NCBI GenBank assembly: GCA_934155165.1
Contig: CAKPGS010000004.1
Coordinates: 1 to 41,913, forward strand
DNA from: an uncultured Clostridia bacterium
GTDB taxonomy: Bacteria; Bacillota; Clostridia; TANB77; CAG-508
Length of the DNA: 41,913 nt
Direction: 5' to 3'
Shown here in pieces: positions 25,333 through 33,378 of the stretch. How positions within the stretch are numbered: the stretch's first letter is position 1; each line of letters starts with the position of its first letter. The translations under genes and the position numbers were made by a program. A model generated the notes under the pieces. The model was not told the origin of the DNA, ran no database searches, and worked only from the letters and a program-made list of their open reading frames with translations.

Positions 25333-26100
25333 TTGTTTTTTATATTTAATAAGGAAAAAATAATGTCATATTTTGTGGCATTTTCTACAGTTGCAGTATT
25401 ATTTACAATGTCAATTATAGTAAATAATAAACAAACACTTGAAGTTTCAAGCAGTACAAATGAAAATCTTCCTATATACAATGTTCAAACAGAGGAGAAT
25501 GCAGTTTCATTAACAATGAATTGTGCATGGAATGCAGATGATATAGATTCAATTTTAGATACTTTAAATAAGTGCAATGTTAAAATTACATTTTTTATAG
25601 TAGGAGATTGGGCAGATAAATATCCAGAAGCGGTTAAAAAAATAAGTGAAAATGGTCATGAAATAGGAAACCACTCTAATACACATCCACATGTAAATAA
25701 ATTGAATATAGACAAAAATTGCGAGGAAATTACAGAATGCAGTGAAAAGTTAAAAAATATTACAGGCAAAGAAGTTAATTTATATAGATGTCCATATGGA
25801 GAATATAATAATACTGTAATAAACGCAGCAAATAGCCTAAATTATTATCCAATACAATGGTCATTAGATACATTAGATTATACAGGGCTTACAGGAAATG
25901 AAATGTGGAATAGGTTAGATGGAAAGTTAAAAAAAGGTGATATTATTTTAATGCATAATGGTACAAAACATACTGCAGATAGCTTAGAATTGTTAATTAA
26001 AAACATACAAAGTAAGGGCCTTGAAATAAAAAAAGTTTCAGATATTTTGTATAAAGATAACTATAAAATTAATGAAAATGGTACACAAATAAAGAAATAA
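25333..26100 (+). CDS. Polysaccharide deacetylase (CE4, PdaB-like)
   Basis: A 255-residue exported or membrane-anchored protein with an N-terminal hydrophobic helix (about 12-31) and a NodB-homology domain. TTG 25333 lies six bases after GGAGGG. Family motifs are KITFFIVGDWADKYPEAV, the metal-binding His114-x3-His118 in GNHSNTHPH, LYRCPYGEYN, and DIILMHNG. PdaB/PdaA-type enzymes modify N-acetylmuramic or N-acetylglucosamine residues in spore or vegetative wall. Odd: the first motif, normally TFDDG or TFDAAWG with a catalytic Asp, reads TMNCAWN (Asn63 at that position). It may be a divergent subfamily or a catalytically altered member. Confidence 0.85.
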   Translation: MFFIFNKEKIMSYFVAFSTVAVLFTMSIIVNNKQTLEVSSSTNENLPIYNVQTEENAVSLTMNCAWNADDIDSILDTLNKCNVKITFFIVGDWADKYPEAVKKISENGHEIGNHSNTHPHVNKLNIDKNCEEITECSEKLKNITGKEVNLYRCPYGEYNNTVINAANSLNYYPIQWSLDTLDYTGLTGNEMWNRLDGKLKKGDIILMHNGTKHTADSLELLIKNIQSKGLEIKKVSDILYKDNYKINENGTQIKK

Positions 26101-26134
26101 GTTTACAATAATTTCACAAATTTCCAATTTTATG

Positions 26135-26163
26135 TAGACAAAAATAAAAAAATAAGTTATAAT
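26135..26163 (+). promoter_or_regulatory. Promoter of the SSB-like gene
   Basis: TAGACA (26135-26140), 17 bases, TATAAT (26158-26163). The 92-base leader to the TTG start contains an AATGTATT/AATACATT inverted pair (26181-26188 and 26213-26220). Confidence 0.65.
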
Positions 26164-26255
26164 AGTTATGTCGACTAAAAAATGTATTCTAAAAGATAAG
26201 CAATATGAATAAAATACATTAGATAAAATTAAATAAAGTATAGGAGGAAAAAAAG

Positions 26256-26942
26256 TTGATTACAAATTATTCAGATAATAACCATTTAGTATTGGTTGGT
26301 AGAATTACAAGCGACAAGAGATTCAGTCACGAAATTTATGGAGAAAAGTTTTATGTATTTGATGTTGAGGTACCACGTTTAAGTGGAAATTCAGATTTAA
26401 TACCTGTAACAATCTCTGAAAGATTAGTTCCAACAGATGAACTAACAATAGGTAAAAAAATTATGGTAGAAGGTCAATTTAGATCTTACAACAGTTATGA
26501 AGGAGAAAGAAACAGACTAGTATTAACAGTATTTGTTAAAGACTTACAATTCTTAGAAGATACAGAAAAATCTGAAGAAGAAGAAAAACAAGATTTAAAA
26601 GAAAATATATCAAATGAAGTTACTCTAATTGGTTATGTATGTAAAACACCAATATATAGACAAACGCCATTCGGAAGAGAAATTTCAGATATATTACTTG
26701 CAGTAAATAGAGCATATAACAAATCAGATTACATACCAGCAATAGCATGGGGACGTAATGCAAGATTTTGTAAAAATATAGAAGTTGGAACAAAAGTAAA
26801 AATAGTAGGTAGAGTTCAATCTAGACAATATGAGAAAAAATATGAAGATGGAACAAGCGAAATGAAAGTAGCTTATGAAGTATCAGTAGCAAGCTTAGAA
26901 GTAATAGATGGAGAAGCAGAAAGCAACGAAGAAATAGGATAG
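26256..26942 (+). CDS. Protein with two SSB-like OB folds
   Basis: A 228-residue protein with two similar domains. Residues 8-100 begin NHLVLVGRITSDKRFSHEIYG and residues 122-215 begin NEVTLIGYVCKTPIYRQ. Each has the strand pattern of single-stranded DNA-binding proteins, and the second contains ISDILLAVNRAYNKSDYIPA and IAWGRNARFCKNI, typical SSB sequence. An acidic linker (EKSEEEEKQDLKE) joins them. The C-terminus is acidic but lacks the DDIPF tip that standard SSB uses to recruit partners. TTG 26256 lies eight bases after GGAGG. It is monocistronic between its own promoter and terminator. It is probably an accessory SSB rather than the replicative one. Confidence 0.8.
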   Translation: MITNYSDNNHLVLVGRITSDKRFSHEIYGEKFYVFDVEVPRLSGNSDLIPVTISERLVPTDELTIGKKIMVEGQFRSYNSYEGERNRLVLTVFVKDLQFLEDTEKSEEEEKQDLKENISNEVTLIGYVCKTPIYRQTPFGREISDILLAVNRAYNKSDYIPAIAWGRNARFCKNIEVGTKVKIVGRVQSRQYEKKYEDGTSEMKVAYEVSVASLEVIDGEAESNEEIG

Positions 26943-26960
26943 AAATAAATTTATAAAAAA

Positions 26961-26992
26961 GGTAAAATGTCTATGCATTTTATCTTTTTTTT
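26961..26992 (+). terminator. Terminator of the SSB-like gene
   Basis: GGTAAAATG (26961-26969) pairs with CATTTTATC (26976-26984), followed by eight T. Confidence 0.85.
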
Positions 26993-27028
26993 GATATAAT
27001 ATGCAAAAATGTTTGAAAGGAAAGATTA

Positions 27029-28666
27029 ATGGAACTTACTAAAAATCAAAAGATTATTTTTAATATTGTTGCAGTTATTTGTATTGCAATTATGGCATTT
27101 GCAGTTTCGCCGAAAACTTTGCAAAATGACACATATTATACAGTAAAAATTGGAGAACATATTTTAAATACTAAAACAGTAGATATGATGGACCCATTTT
27201 CGTGGCACCAAGATTTAAAATATACTTACCCACATTGGTTATATGATGTTATTATGAATATAATATACCAAATTGGTAACTGGGATGGGATATATGTATC
27301 TACAATTGTATTCTCATTTTTATTAGGAATTGCAATATATTTTACAAATTCTAAACTTACAAAAAATAAATTAACATCACTAATATTTGTATTACTAGAT
27401 TTATATTTATTAAAAGATTTTATTGCAGCAAGAGCACAACTTGTAACATTTATATTGTTTGCATTAACTATATATTTACTAGAAAGATTTGTAGTAAAAC
27501 CTAAAAAAACATATGCAGTTTGTTTAGTAATAATATCACTTTTAATTGCTAATTTACATTGTGCAGTATGGCCATTTTTCTTTATACTATTCTTGCCATA
27601 TATTGCGGAATACCTATTTATAGCATATTATGATTCAGATGTAATGTTAAGAGTAATTTATTTAATTAAAAAAATAAAAATTAAATTATCAAAACAAACT
27701 AATAAAGAAGAACTAATAAAAAAAGAAAAACAAGAACTTGAAAGAAAATTAAAAGCTATAAATGAACAAAGAAATTTGGCAAGAAAAAATGCATATAAAA
27801 TTGAAATAGAAAAAAATAAAAACATAAAATATTTAATAATAATTGCAATTATTTGTGCACTAATGGGATTATTAACACCTTTAGGAGATACCCCTTATAC
27901 ATATTTAATAAAAACGATGCAAGGAAATACAACACAAAATATAAATGAACACTTGCCAATTACATTTTGGGATAACAAACCAATTCTTATAGTTTATGCA
28001 GTATTAATTGCTTTATGGATGTTTACAAAAACAAAAATAAAATTAAGAGATTTATTCCTAATAGGAGGATTAATGCTTTTAACTATAATGTCTAAAAGGC
28101 AATCTTCTATGTTACTTGTGGTTGGAACACTAATATTTAATAAATATTTAACACAATATTTAGGAACAACAACTTTAAAGAAATTACAAGAAAATATAAC
28201 TAAAACGGTTGGATCAATTATAGGTGGAATTCTTGTGATATCAATAGTAGGTTTAATAGGCTATAATTTATATAAAGATAAAAAAAATGATAAATATATA
28301 AGCGAGAGTACATATCCTGTACAGGCTTGTGATTTTATACTTAATAATATCGATTTGAAGAATGCAAGATTTTTTAATGAATACAATTATGGAAGTTATA
28401 TGCTATATAGAAATGTACCAGTGTTTATAGATTCTAGAGCAGATTTATATGCGCCAGAATTTAGTGGAAAAAATGAAGATATATTCTCAGATTTCTTAGA
28501 TATTTCTAATTTTGGTATGGATTATGAAGATGGTTTTGAAAAATATGGAATTACACATGTAATTTTGTATCAAGATGCAAAACTAAATAATTCTTTAAAA
28601 CTAGATAAAAATTACAATCAAATATATTCAGATAAACATTTTGTTATTTATGAAAGGTTGAAATAA
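27029..28666 (+). CDS. Polytopic membrane protein, GT-C glycosyltransferase-like
   Basis: A 545-residue membrane protein with about ten helices. The first extracytoplasmic loop (about 30-70) contains QNDTYYTVKIGEHIL, then MDPFSWHQDLKYTYPHWLYD, resembling the acidic first loop of GT-C transferases. A charged, coiled-coil-like cytoplasmic segment (about 205-265) splits the helices. The soluble C-terminal domain contains FFNEYNYGSYMLYRNVPVFI followed by DSRADLY, a pattern shared by GT-C-like proteins of unknown substrate. The stop is separated by one base from lspA, whose ribosome-binding site lies inside this gene. Membership of a known GT family is not certain. Confidence 0.7.
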   Translation: MELTKNQKIIFNIVAVICIAIMAFAVSPKTLQNDTYYTVKIGEHILNTKTVDMMDPFSWHQDLKYTYPHWLYDVIMNIIYQIGNWDGIYVSTIVFSFLLGIAIYFTNSKLTKNKLTSLIFVLLDLYLLKDFIAARAQLVTFILFALTIYLLERFVVKPKKTYAVCLVIISLLIANLHCAVWPFFFILFLPYIAEYLFIAYYDSDVMLRVIYLIKKIKIKLSKQTNKEELIKKEKQELERKLKAINEQRNLARKNAYKIEIEKNKNIKYLIIIAIICALMGLLTPLGDTPYTYLIKTMQGNTTQNINEHLPITFWDNKPILIVYAVLIALWMFTKTKIKLRDLFLIGGLMLLTIMSKRQSSMLLVVGTLIFNKYLTQYLGTTTLKKLQENITKTVGSIIGGILVISIVGLIGYNLYKDKKNDKYISESTYPVQACDFILNNIDLKNARFFNEYNYGSYMLYRNVPVFIDSRADLYAPEFSGKNEDIFSDFLDISNFGMDYEDGFEKYGITHVILYQDAKLNNSLKLDKNYNQIYSDKHFVIYERLK

Positions 28667-28667
28667 A

Positions 28668-29135
28668 ATGGAAAAAAATAAAAAACGTATGATAATAATC
28701 ATAATTGCAATTATTGCTTTAATTGCAATAGATCAAATAACTAAAATCTTTATAATAGGAAAAAATATAGATTTAATACCAAATATACTTAGCTTTAATT
28801 TTAGTGAAGAAGTAGCAGGTACATTTGGTGTTGGATTTAAAGGTACATTTACATTTGTAATAACTAATCTAATAGTATTGGGTGTTATAATAAAATTTAT
28901 GAAAATGCAACAAGAACAAATAGATAAAAAAACATATGTAGCATTAACAATGATAATTTCAGGTGCACTTGGAAATTTAATAGATAGATTATTCAGAGGA
29001 TATGTTGTAAAATTCATAACCTTATGGAAGTTGCCTGCTTTTAATCTTGCAGATATATTGATAGTTGTTGGATGGATTTTGTTAGCATTGTTTTTTGCAA
29101 TGTTTGCAGTAACAGTCAGAAAAGATAATAAATAA
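28668..29135 (+). CDS. lspA: Lipoprotein signal peptidase (signal peptidase II), atypical
   Basis: LspA removes the signal peptide of prolipoproteins in the membrane. The 155 residues contain four helices and recognisable motifs: AIDQITK (residues 20-26), GALGNLIDRLFRGYVV (about 99-114, with Asn103 and Arg107), and FNLADILI with the catalytic Asp129. Two deviations matter. The other catalytic Asp, expected in GxVxDF, is Lys115 (GYVVKF, codon AAA). The usual N-x-G-A-x-F/W-G motif is replaced by EEVAGTFGVG. It follows the GT-C gene by one base and precedes rluD, the common lspA-rluD order, so identity by context is sound. Confidence 0.88.
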   Translation: MEKNKKRMIIIIIAIIALIAIDQITKIFIIGKNIDLIPNILSFNFSEEVAGTFGVGFKGTFTFVITNLIVLGVIIKFMKMQQEQIDKKTYVALTMIISGALGNLIDRLFRGYVVKFITLWKLPAFNLADILIVVGWILLALFFAMFAVTVRKDNK

Positions 29136-29158
29136 TTAATAGAGAAAACGGAGAAAAA

Positions 29159-30070
29159 ATGAAAGTTTATACAATAAATAATGAACTAGCTGGAAATAGA
29201 ATAGATAAAACACTTCCAAATTTGGATAAAAATTTAACAAGAGTAATGTCACAAAAATTGATAGAGCAGGGAAATGTTAAAGTAAATGGAAAAAACGTAA
29301 AAACTTCATATAAACTAAATGAAAATGATAAAGTTGAAGTTGAAATTCCAGAAGTAAAAGAAGTTAGTATAGAAGCACAAGACATTCCAGTAGAAGTATT
29401 ATACGAAGACAACGATATAATAGTAGTAAATAAACCAAAAGGATTAGTAGTTCATCCAGCAAATGGAAATCTAGATGGTACACTTGTAAATGCTTTAATG
29501 AAAATTTGCAAAGGCACTTTATCTGGAATTGGTGGAGAAATAAGACCAGGAATAGTACATAGGTTAGATAAAGACACATCTGGAGTTTTAATAGTTGCTA
29601 AAAACGATAAAGCACATTTAGCACTTTGTGAGCAAATAAAAAATAGAGAAGTAAAGAAAACATATTTAGCATTAACAAGAGGAATAATAAAAGAAAACGA
29701 AGCAACAATAAATATGCCAATAGGAAGAAGTACTACAGATAGAAAAAAGATGGCAGTTGTAAAAACAGGAAAAGAAGCGATAACACATTTTAGAGTTTTA
29801 GAAAGGTTTGAAGAAAATACTTTATTAGAAATTAATTTAGAAACAGGAAGAACTCATCAAATACGTGTGCATTTATCACAAATAGGTTATCCAATAGTTG
29901 GAGATATGGTATATTCAAATGGGAAAAATAAATTTTGTGTACAAGGACAAATGTTACATGCTTGGAAAATAAAATTTACGCATCCAATAACAGGCAAAGA
30001 AATGGAAATAGAGGCTCCTTTGCCACAGTATTTTGAAGATGTTTTAAAAAAACTAAAAGAAGAAAAATAA
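29159..30070 (+). CDS. rluD: Ribosomal large-subunit pseudouridine synthase, RluD type
   Basis: A 303-residue RluA-family pseudouridine synthase. The N-terminal S4 RNA-binding domain (about 10-75, RIDKTLPNLDKNLTRVMSQK) precedes the catalytic domain. The active-site motif is PGIVHRLDKDTSGVLIVAKN with its Asp. Later motifs are LNLETGRTHQIRVHLSQIGY-like and HAWKIKFTHPITG. By family, it modifies uridines in helix 69 of 23S rRNA. CGGAG precedes ATG 29159. It is the last gene of the GT-C/lspA/rluD run. Confidence 0.94.
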   Translation: MKVYTINNELAGNRIDKTLPNLDKNLTRVMSQKLIEQGNVKVNGKNVKTSYKLNENDKVEVEIPEVKEVSIEAQDIPVEVLYEDNDIIVVNKPKGLVVHPANGNLDGTLVNALMKICKGTLSGIGGEIRPGIVHRLDKDTSGVLIVAKNDKAHLALCEQIKNREVKKTYLALTRGIIKENEATINMPIGRSTTDRKKMAVVKTGKEAITHFRVLERFEENTLLEINLETGRTHQIRVHLSQIGYPIVGDMVYSNGKNKFCVQGQMLHAWKIKFTHPITGKEMEIEAPLPQYFEDVLKKLKEEK

Positions 30071-30080
30071 AAAAATTTGC

Positions 30081-30118
30081 TCGTTTGGTCGCTTACGCTG
30101 TATTTCAAAACAATATAT
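30081..30118. repeat. Dispersed repeat B, copy 2
   Basis: TCGTTTGGTCGCTTACGCTG followed by TATTTCAAAACAATATAT matches 8630-8667 at about 32 of 38 positions. It begins ten bases after the rluD stop. The TCG-rich centre (GCTCG, GGTCGC) is similar in flavour to the centres of elements A, C and E. Confidence 0.45.
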
Positions 30119-30164
30119 AATATAATTTAGCCAAGATTAAAGTTACTTTTTACAAAATTCAAAA

Positions 30165-30183
30165 TCCGGTGCAAAGCACCGGA
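30165..30183. repeat. Short GC palindrome
   Basis: TCCGGTGC AAA GCACCGGA is a perfect 8-bp stem with a three-base loop, without a following T-run. It sits in the AT-rich rluD-RsuA/RluB spacer and is GC-rich like the other palindromes, but lacks the TGTAGGGG prefix. Confidence 0.6.
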
Positions 30184-30315
30184 AAATCTATATAAACTTT
30201 TTGCATCATTGAAAACAACACAAAAAGAAATTAAAAACAAATAATATTCTTATAATATATAATATACAAAAACACGAAATTTGATACTAAAAAAAAGGTG
30301 GAAATTTATAGAAAA

Positions 30316-31038
30316 ATGGAAGAAATTAGATTACAAAAATTTATGGCAGATTCAGGAATTGCATCAAGAAGAAAATGCGAAGAACTAATATTACAAGGTA
30401 AAGTACAAGTTAATGGAAAACAAATAACAGAGCTTGGAACAAAAATAAATCCTGAAAAAGATGTTGTCGAATTTGAAAATAAAATAATAAATAATGAAAA
30501 TAAAAAATATGTATACATTTTGCTTAATAAACCAATAGGATATGTAACAACAGCTAAAGATCAATTTGGAAGAGATACTGTGTTAGATTTAGTAAAAGTA
30601 AAAGAAAGAATTGTTCCAGTTGGAAGATTAGATATGTACACATCTGGTGCTTTAATACTTACAAATGACGGGGATTTTGTAAATAAAGTTACTCATCCGA
30701 GCCATGAAATTAACAAAACTTATAATGTAACTGTTAGAGGAATTGTAACAGATGAAAATGTAAAAGCTCTAGAAAATGGTGTTATTATAGATGAAAATTA
30801 TAAAACAAAACCAGCAATAGTAAAAATTTTAAAAATAGATAAAGAAAAGAAAATCTCAAGAATTCAAATAACAATACATGAAGGAAAAAATAGACAAATA
30901 AGAAAAATGTGCAAAGCAATAGATAAAAATGTTCTAGCTTTACATAGAGCAAAAATTGGAGAATTAACAGTAAAAAAAATTCCACTTGGAAAATGGAAAT
31001 TTTTAAATAAACAAGAAATAGAAAAATTAATAAAATAA
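30316..31038 (+). CDS. 16S/23S pseudouridine synthase, RsuA/RluB/E family
   Basis: A 240-residue pseudouridine synthase with an N-terminal S4 domain (MEEIRLQKFMADSGIASRRK) and the RsuA-type catalytic motif PVGRLDMYTSGALILTNDGD. EGKNRQIRKMCKAI is the later conserved segment. In Firmicutes this protein is usually RluB, which modifies 23S rRNA, but RsuA cannot be excluded, so no symbol is given. ATG 30316 matches the family N-terminus. The nearest ribosome-binding site, AAGGTGG at 30294-30300, is 15 bases away, and a GTG at 30298 lies inside it, so initiation is slightly unusual. A terminator follows. Confidence 0.92.
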   Translation: MEEIRLQKFMADSGIASRRKCEELILQGKVQVNGKQITELGTKINPEKDVVEFENKIINNENKKYVYILLNKPIGYVTTAKDQFGRDTVLDLVKVKERIVPVGRLDMYTSGALILTNDGDFVNKVTHPSHEINKTYNVTVRGIVTDENVKALENGVIIDENYKTKPAIVKILKIDKEKKISRIQITIHEGKNRQIRKMCKAIDKNVLALHRAKIGELTVKKIPLGKWKFLNKQEIEKLIK

Positions 31039-31060
31039 ATATTACAATAATATTACGTAA

Positions 31061-31091
31061 AAAATACAAAATTGTTAATTTTGTATTTTTT
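31061..31091 (+). terminator. Terminator after the RsuA/RluB gene
   Basis: AAAATACAAAATT (31061-31073) and AATTTTGTATTTT (31077-31089) form a perfect 13-bp stem around GTT with trailing T residues. Confidence 0.85.
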
Positions 31092-31153
31092 GTTGTATAA
31101 GAAAAAAAGTAGTGATAATATAAGAATAAATTGGAAATAAAAGGGGAATACAA

Positions 31154-33235
31154 ATGAGAAAATGTTTAAGAAAAGTATCTATAATAGCATTAATAATGTT
31201 TATATTTATAAGTAATTGCAGTTTGGCTACAACATCTGAGATATCTGATAATTATAAGGAATGGACTAAGCTATCAGAAGAAGAAAAAGAAAAAACAATT
31301 CAACCTTCAGTATACACATTAACTATTGAAGACTTTATGAAAAACTCAGATTATTCAAAAGCAACAAGAATGTTATCTGGTACATATAAATCATCATACA
31401 GTATTAATGAGGATGTATCATATAAAAAAAAGAACCAAGAAACAACAAATCAATGTTGGGCTTTTGCTACAACAACAGCTTTAGAAACAAATATGGCAAA
31501 AATAAGAAAAAAGAATGTTGTCTTATCTCCAAGACATATAGAATATTCAACATCAAATAATTTCTTAGATGGTACAAATAAAAGAGCATATAAAAGAGAA
31601 ATAAACTCTGGTGGAAACAGCTATATCTCTTTAGCATATTGCACAAGTGGTAATGGACCAGTGTTGGAAGCTGATATGCCTTTTGAAAACAATAGTAATA
31701 AAATTAATTTAAAAGATATAAATATAAAACCAACTTTAAAATTAGAAAACTATGTGCAATTTCCAACTATAAAAAAAGAGAGAACAGGAGATTCAATAAA
31801 ATACTCTGATGGAAATGGTGTAGAATATACAGAAGTGCAAGTACAAAATGTAAGAAATATGATAAAAGAACAAATAGAAAAAAATGGATCTGTAATAGCA
31901 TATACATATATTGATAATAGTCTTCAAAACTTCAATATGGAAAAATATAAAAAAGGAACATCTAAATATGTTGCATATTATAACAATGGTAATAAAATAT
32001 TTGGAAACCATGCTGTAAGTATAATTGGATGGGATGATAACTTTTCTAAAGAGAATTTTGATGAAAATTCAAAACCGATACATGATGGAGCTTTTTTAGT
32101 TGCAAGTTCAAGCTATTTACAAGATGGTACATTCTCAGAATATTATATCTCTTATGATGATGCATTAATAGAAGAAGGAAATTTTGGTATAACATCAACC
32201 TCAGATATTGATTATGATAGCATTTATCAATATGATGATTATGGATATAATTTATCATATGCTTTAAAATATGAAAGTACTAAAGAGCCTATAAAAAATG
32301 CTTATATATCAAATGTATTTAATAGAAATAATACACCAGAAGGAAAAGATGAATATCTTAATGAAGTATCAATATATGTAGTTGATGCTACTAATGTTGA
32401 TATATATGTAAATGCAAATGATGATGATAAAAATAAAACTGTAAAAGTTGCATCAGCGGGGATTTTAGATTCGGGGTATCATACTATAAAATTATCAACA
32501 CCAATAAAATTAACAGGAAATAAATTTGTAATAGAAGCAAATTTAAAATCAGATTCAATAGCAGTTCCATTAGAAGCAAATTTAAAAACAATTTTAGGTC
32601 AGTCATCACCTTGGGATAATGCTACAAGTGAAAAAGGACAAAGTTATATTTCAGTAAATGGAAAAGATTGGAATGACTTAGTTGAAACAGAATTAAAAGA
32701 TTCAAATGTATGCTTAAAAGGATTTACAACCTATCAAGATGAAAGTAAAGTAAAAAATGTTGAAGGGATTTCTTTAAATGAATCAGATAAAAGTATGAAA
32801 AAAGGTGAAAGTATAACTCTAGTATCAAAGATAACACCAAATGATGCAACTAACAAAGAGGTAATATGGAGTAGCTCTAATGAAGAAATTGCAAAAGTTT
32901 CAGATAAAGGAATTGTTACAGCAATTTCCGAAGGAGAAGCAGTTATAACAGCAAAAACAGTTGATGGAGAAAAAGTTGCTGAATGTAAAATTGAAGTTAA
33001 TGGTGATATTCCTAAAGAGGATGAAGTTTACTATGAAGATAGCAAAAGTCCAGAAAATTCAAAACCATCAACAGCAGTTCCAACAATAACAATAACGAAA
33101 ACTAAAGATGAAACTACATCAAATAAAATATTACCTAAAACAGGAATGAGAACAATATTAATTATTACTATATGTGGAGTAATAATAATGGGAATACTAT
33201 TTATAATAAATAGAAAAATGAAAGATATAAAATAA
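31154..33235 (+). CDS. LPXTG-anchored papain-like (C1) protease with lectin-like and BIG2 domains
   Basis: A 693-residue surface protein. A signal peptide (about 1-26) is followed by a C1 peptidase domain. Gln95 and Cys101 stand in NQETTNQCWAFATTTALE, and His286 in FGNHAVSIIGWDD. The position of the catalytic Asn, normally in an RNSWG segment after GAFIV, reads GAFLVASSSY, so the Asn is not evident. A beta-rich domain (about 340-535) resembles the lectin-like domain usual in clostridial cell-wall C1 proteases. A bacterial Ig-like BIG2 domain (about 540-618) follows. LPKTG lies at residues 660-664, before a hydrophobic helix and basic tail. It is a likely substrate of the sortase at 16032-16658. 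AAAGGGG precedes ATG 31154. Confidence 0.9.
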   Translation: MRKCLRKVSIIALIMFIFISNCSLATTSEISDNYKEWTKLSEEEKEKTIQPSVYTLTIEDFMKNSDYSKATRMLSGTYKSSYSINEDVSYKKKNQETTNQCWAFATTTALETNMAKIRKKNVVLSPRHIEYSTSNNFLDGTNKRAYKREINSGGNSYISLAYCTSGNGPVLEADMPFENNSNKINLKDINIKPTLKLENYVQFPTIKKERTGDSIKYSDGNGVEYTEVQVQNVRNMIKEQIEKNGSVIAYTYIDNSLQNFNMEKYKKGTSKYVAYYNNGNKIFGNHAVSIIGWDDNFSKENFDENSKPIHDGAFLVASSSYLQDGTFSEYYISYDDALIEEGNFGITSTSDIDYDSIYQYDDYGYNLSYALKYESTKEPIKNAYISNVFNRNNTPEGKDEYLNEVSIYVVDATNVDIYVNANDDDKNKTVKVASAGILDSGYHTIKLSTPIKLTGNKFVIEANLKSDSIAVPLEANLKTILGQSSPWDNATSEKGQSYISVNGKDWNDLVETELKDSNVCLKGFTTYQDESKVKNVEGISLNESDKSMKKGESITLVSKITPNDATNKEVIWSSSNEEIAKVSDKGIVTAISEGEAVITAKTVDGEKVAECKIEVNGDIPKEDEVYYEDSKSPENSKPSTAVPTITITKTKDETTSNKILPKTGMRTILIITICGVIIMGILFIINRKMKDIK

Positions 33236-33238
33236 AAA

Positions 33239-33273
33239 TAAAACATACGATAATATGTCGTATGTTTTATTTT
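33239..33273 (+). terminator. Terminator after the surface protease
   Basis: AAAACATACGA and TCGTATGTTTT form an 11-bp stem around TAATATG, followed by ATTTTTT. Confidence 0.85.
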
Positions 33274-33282
33274 TTAAAAAAG

Positions 33283-33309
33283 TTAGCAAAAGGGGTTGAC
33301 AAGTGCTAA
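33283..33309 (+). promoter_or_regulatory. CIRCE-like operator 1
   Basis: TTAGCAAAA-N9-AAGTGCTAA has the exact 9-9-9 geometry of CIRCE (TTAGCACTC-N9-GAGTGCTAA) with outer half-sites TTAGCA/TGCTAA intact and the inner triplets degenerate. It overlaps the -35 box. HrcA, encoded downstream, is the expected repressor. Confidence 0.85.
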
Positions 33310-33322
33310 AGTTGGGTATAAT
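33296..33322 (+). promoter_or_regulatory. Promoter of the hrcA operon
   Basis: TTGACA (33296-33301) and TATAAT (33317-33322) with a 15-base spacer. The -35 lies within CIRCE 1, so HrcA binding would occlude RNA polymerase. Confidence 0.75.
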
Positions 33323-33335
33323 ATATAGCAAGTAG

Positions 33336-33362
33336 TTAGCAAACTAATAACTTGACTGCTAA
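33336..33362 (+). promoter_or_regulatory. CIRCE-like operator 2
   Basis: TTAGCAAAC-N9-GACTGCTAA repeats the 27-bp CIRCE geometry 53 bases downstream of the first, in the transcribed leader just before the hrcA ribosome-binding site. Being transcribed, it could also form an mRNA hairpin. Confidence 0.75.
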
Positions 33363-33378
33363 TAAGGAGGAAAATAAG

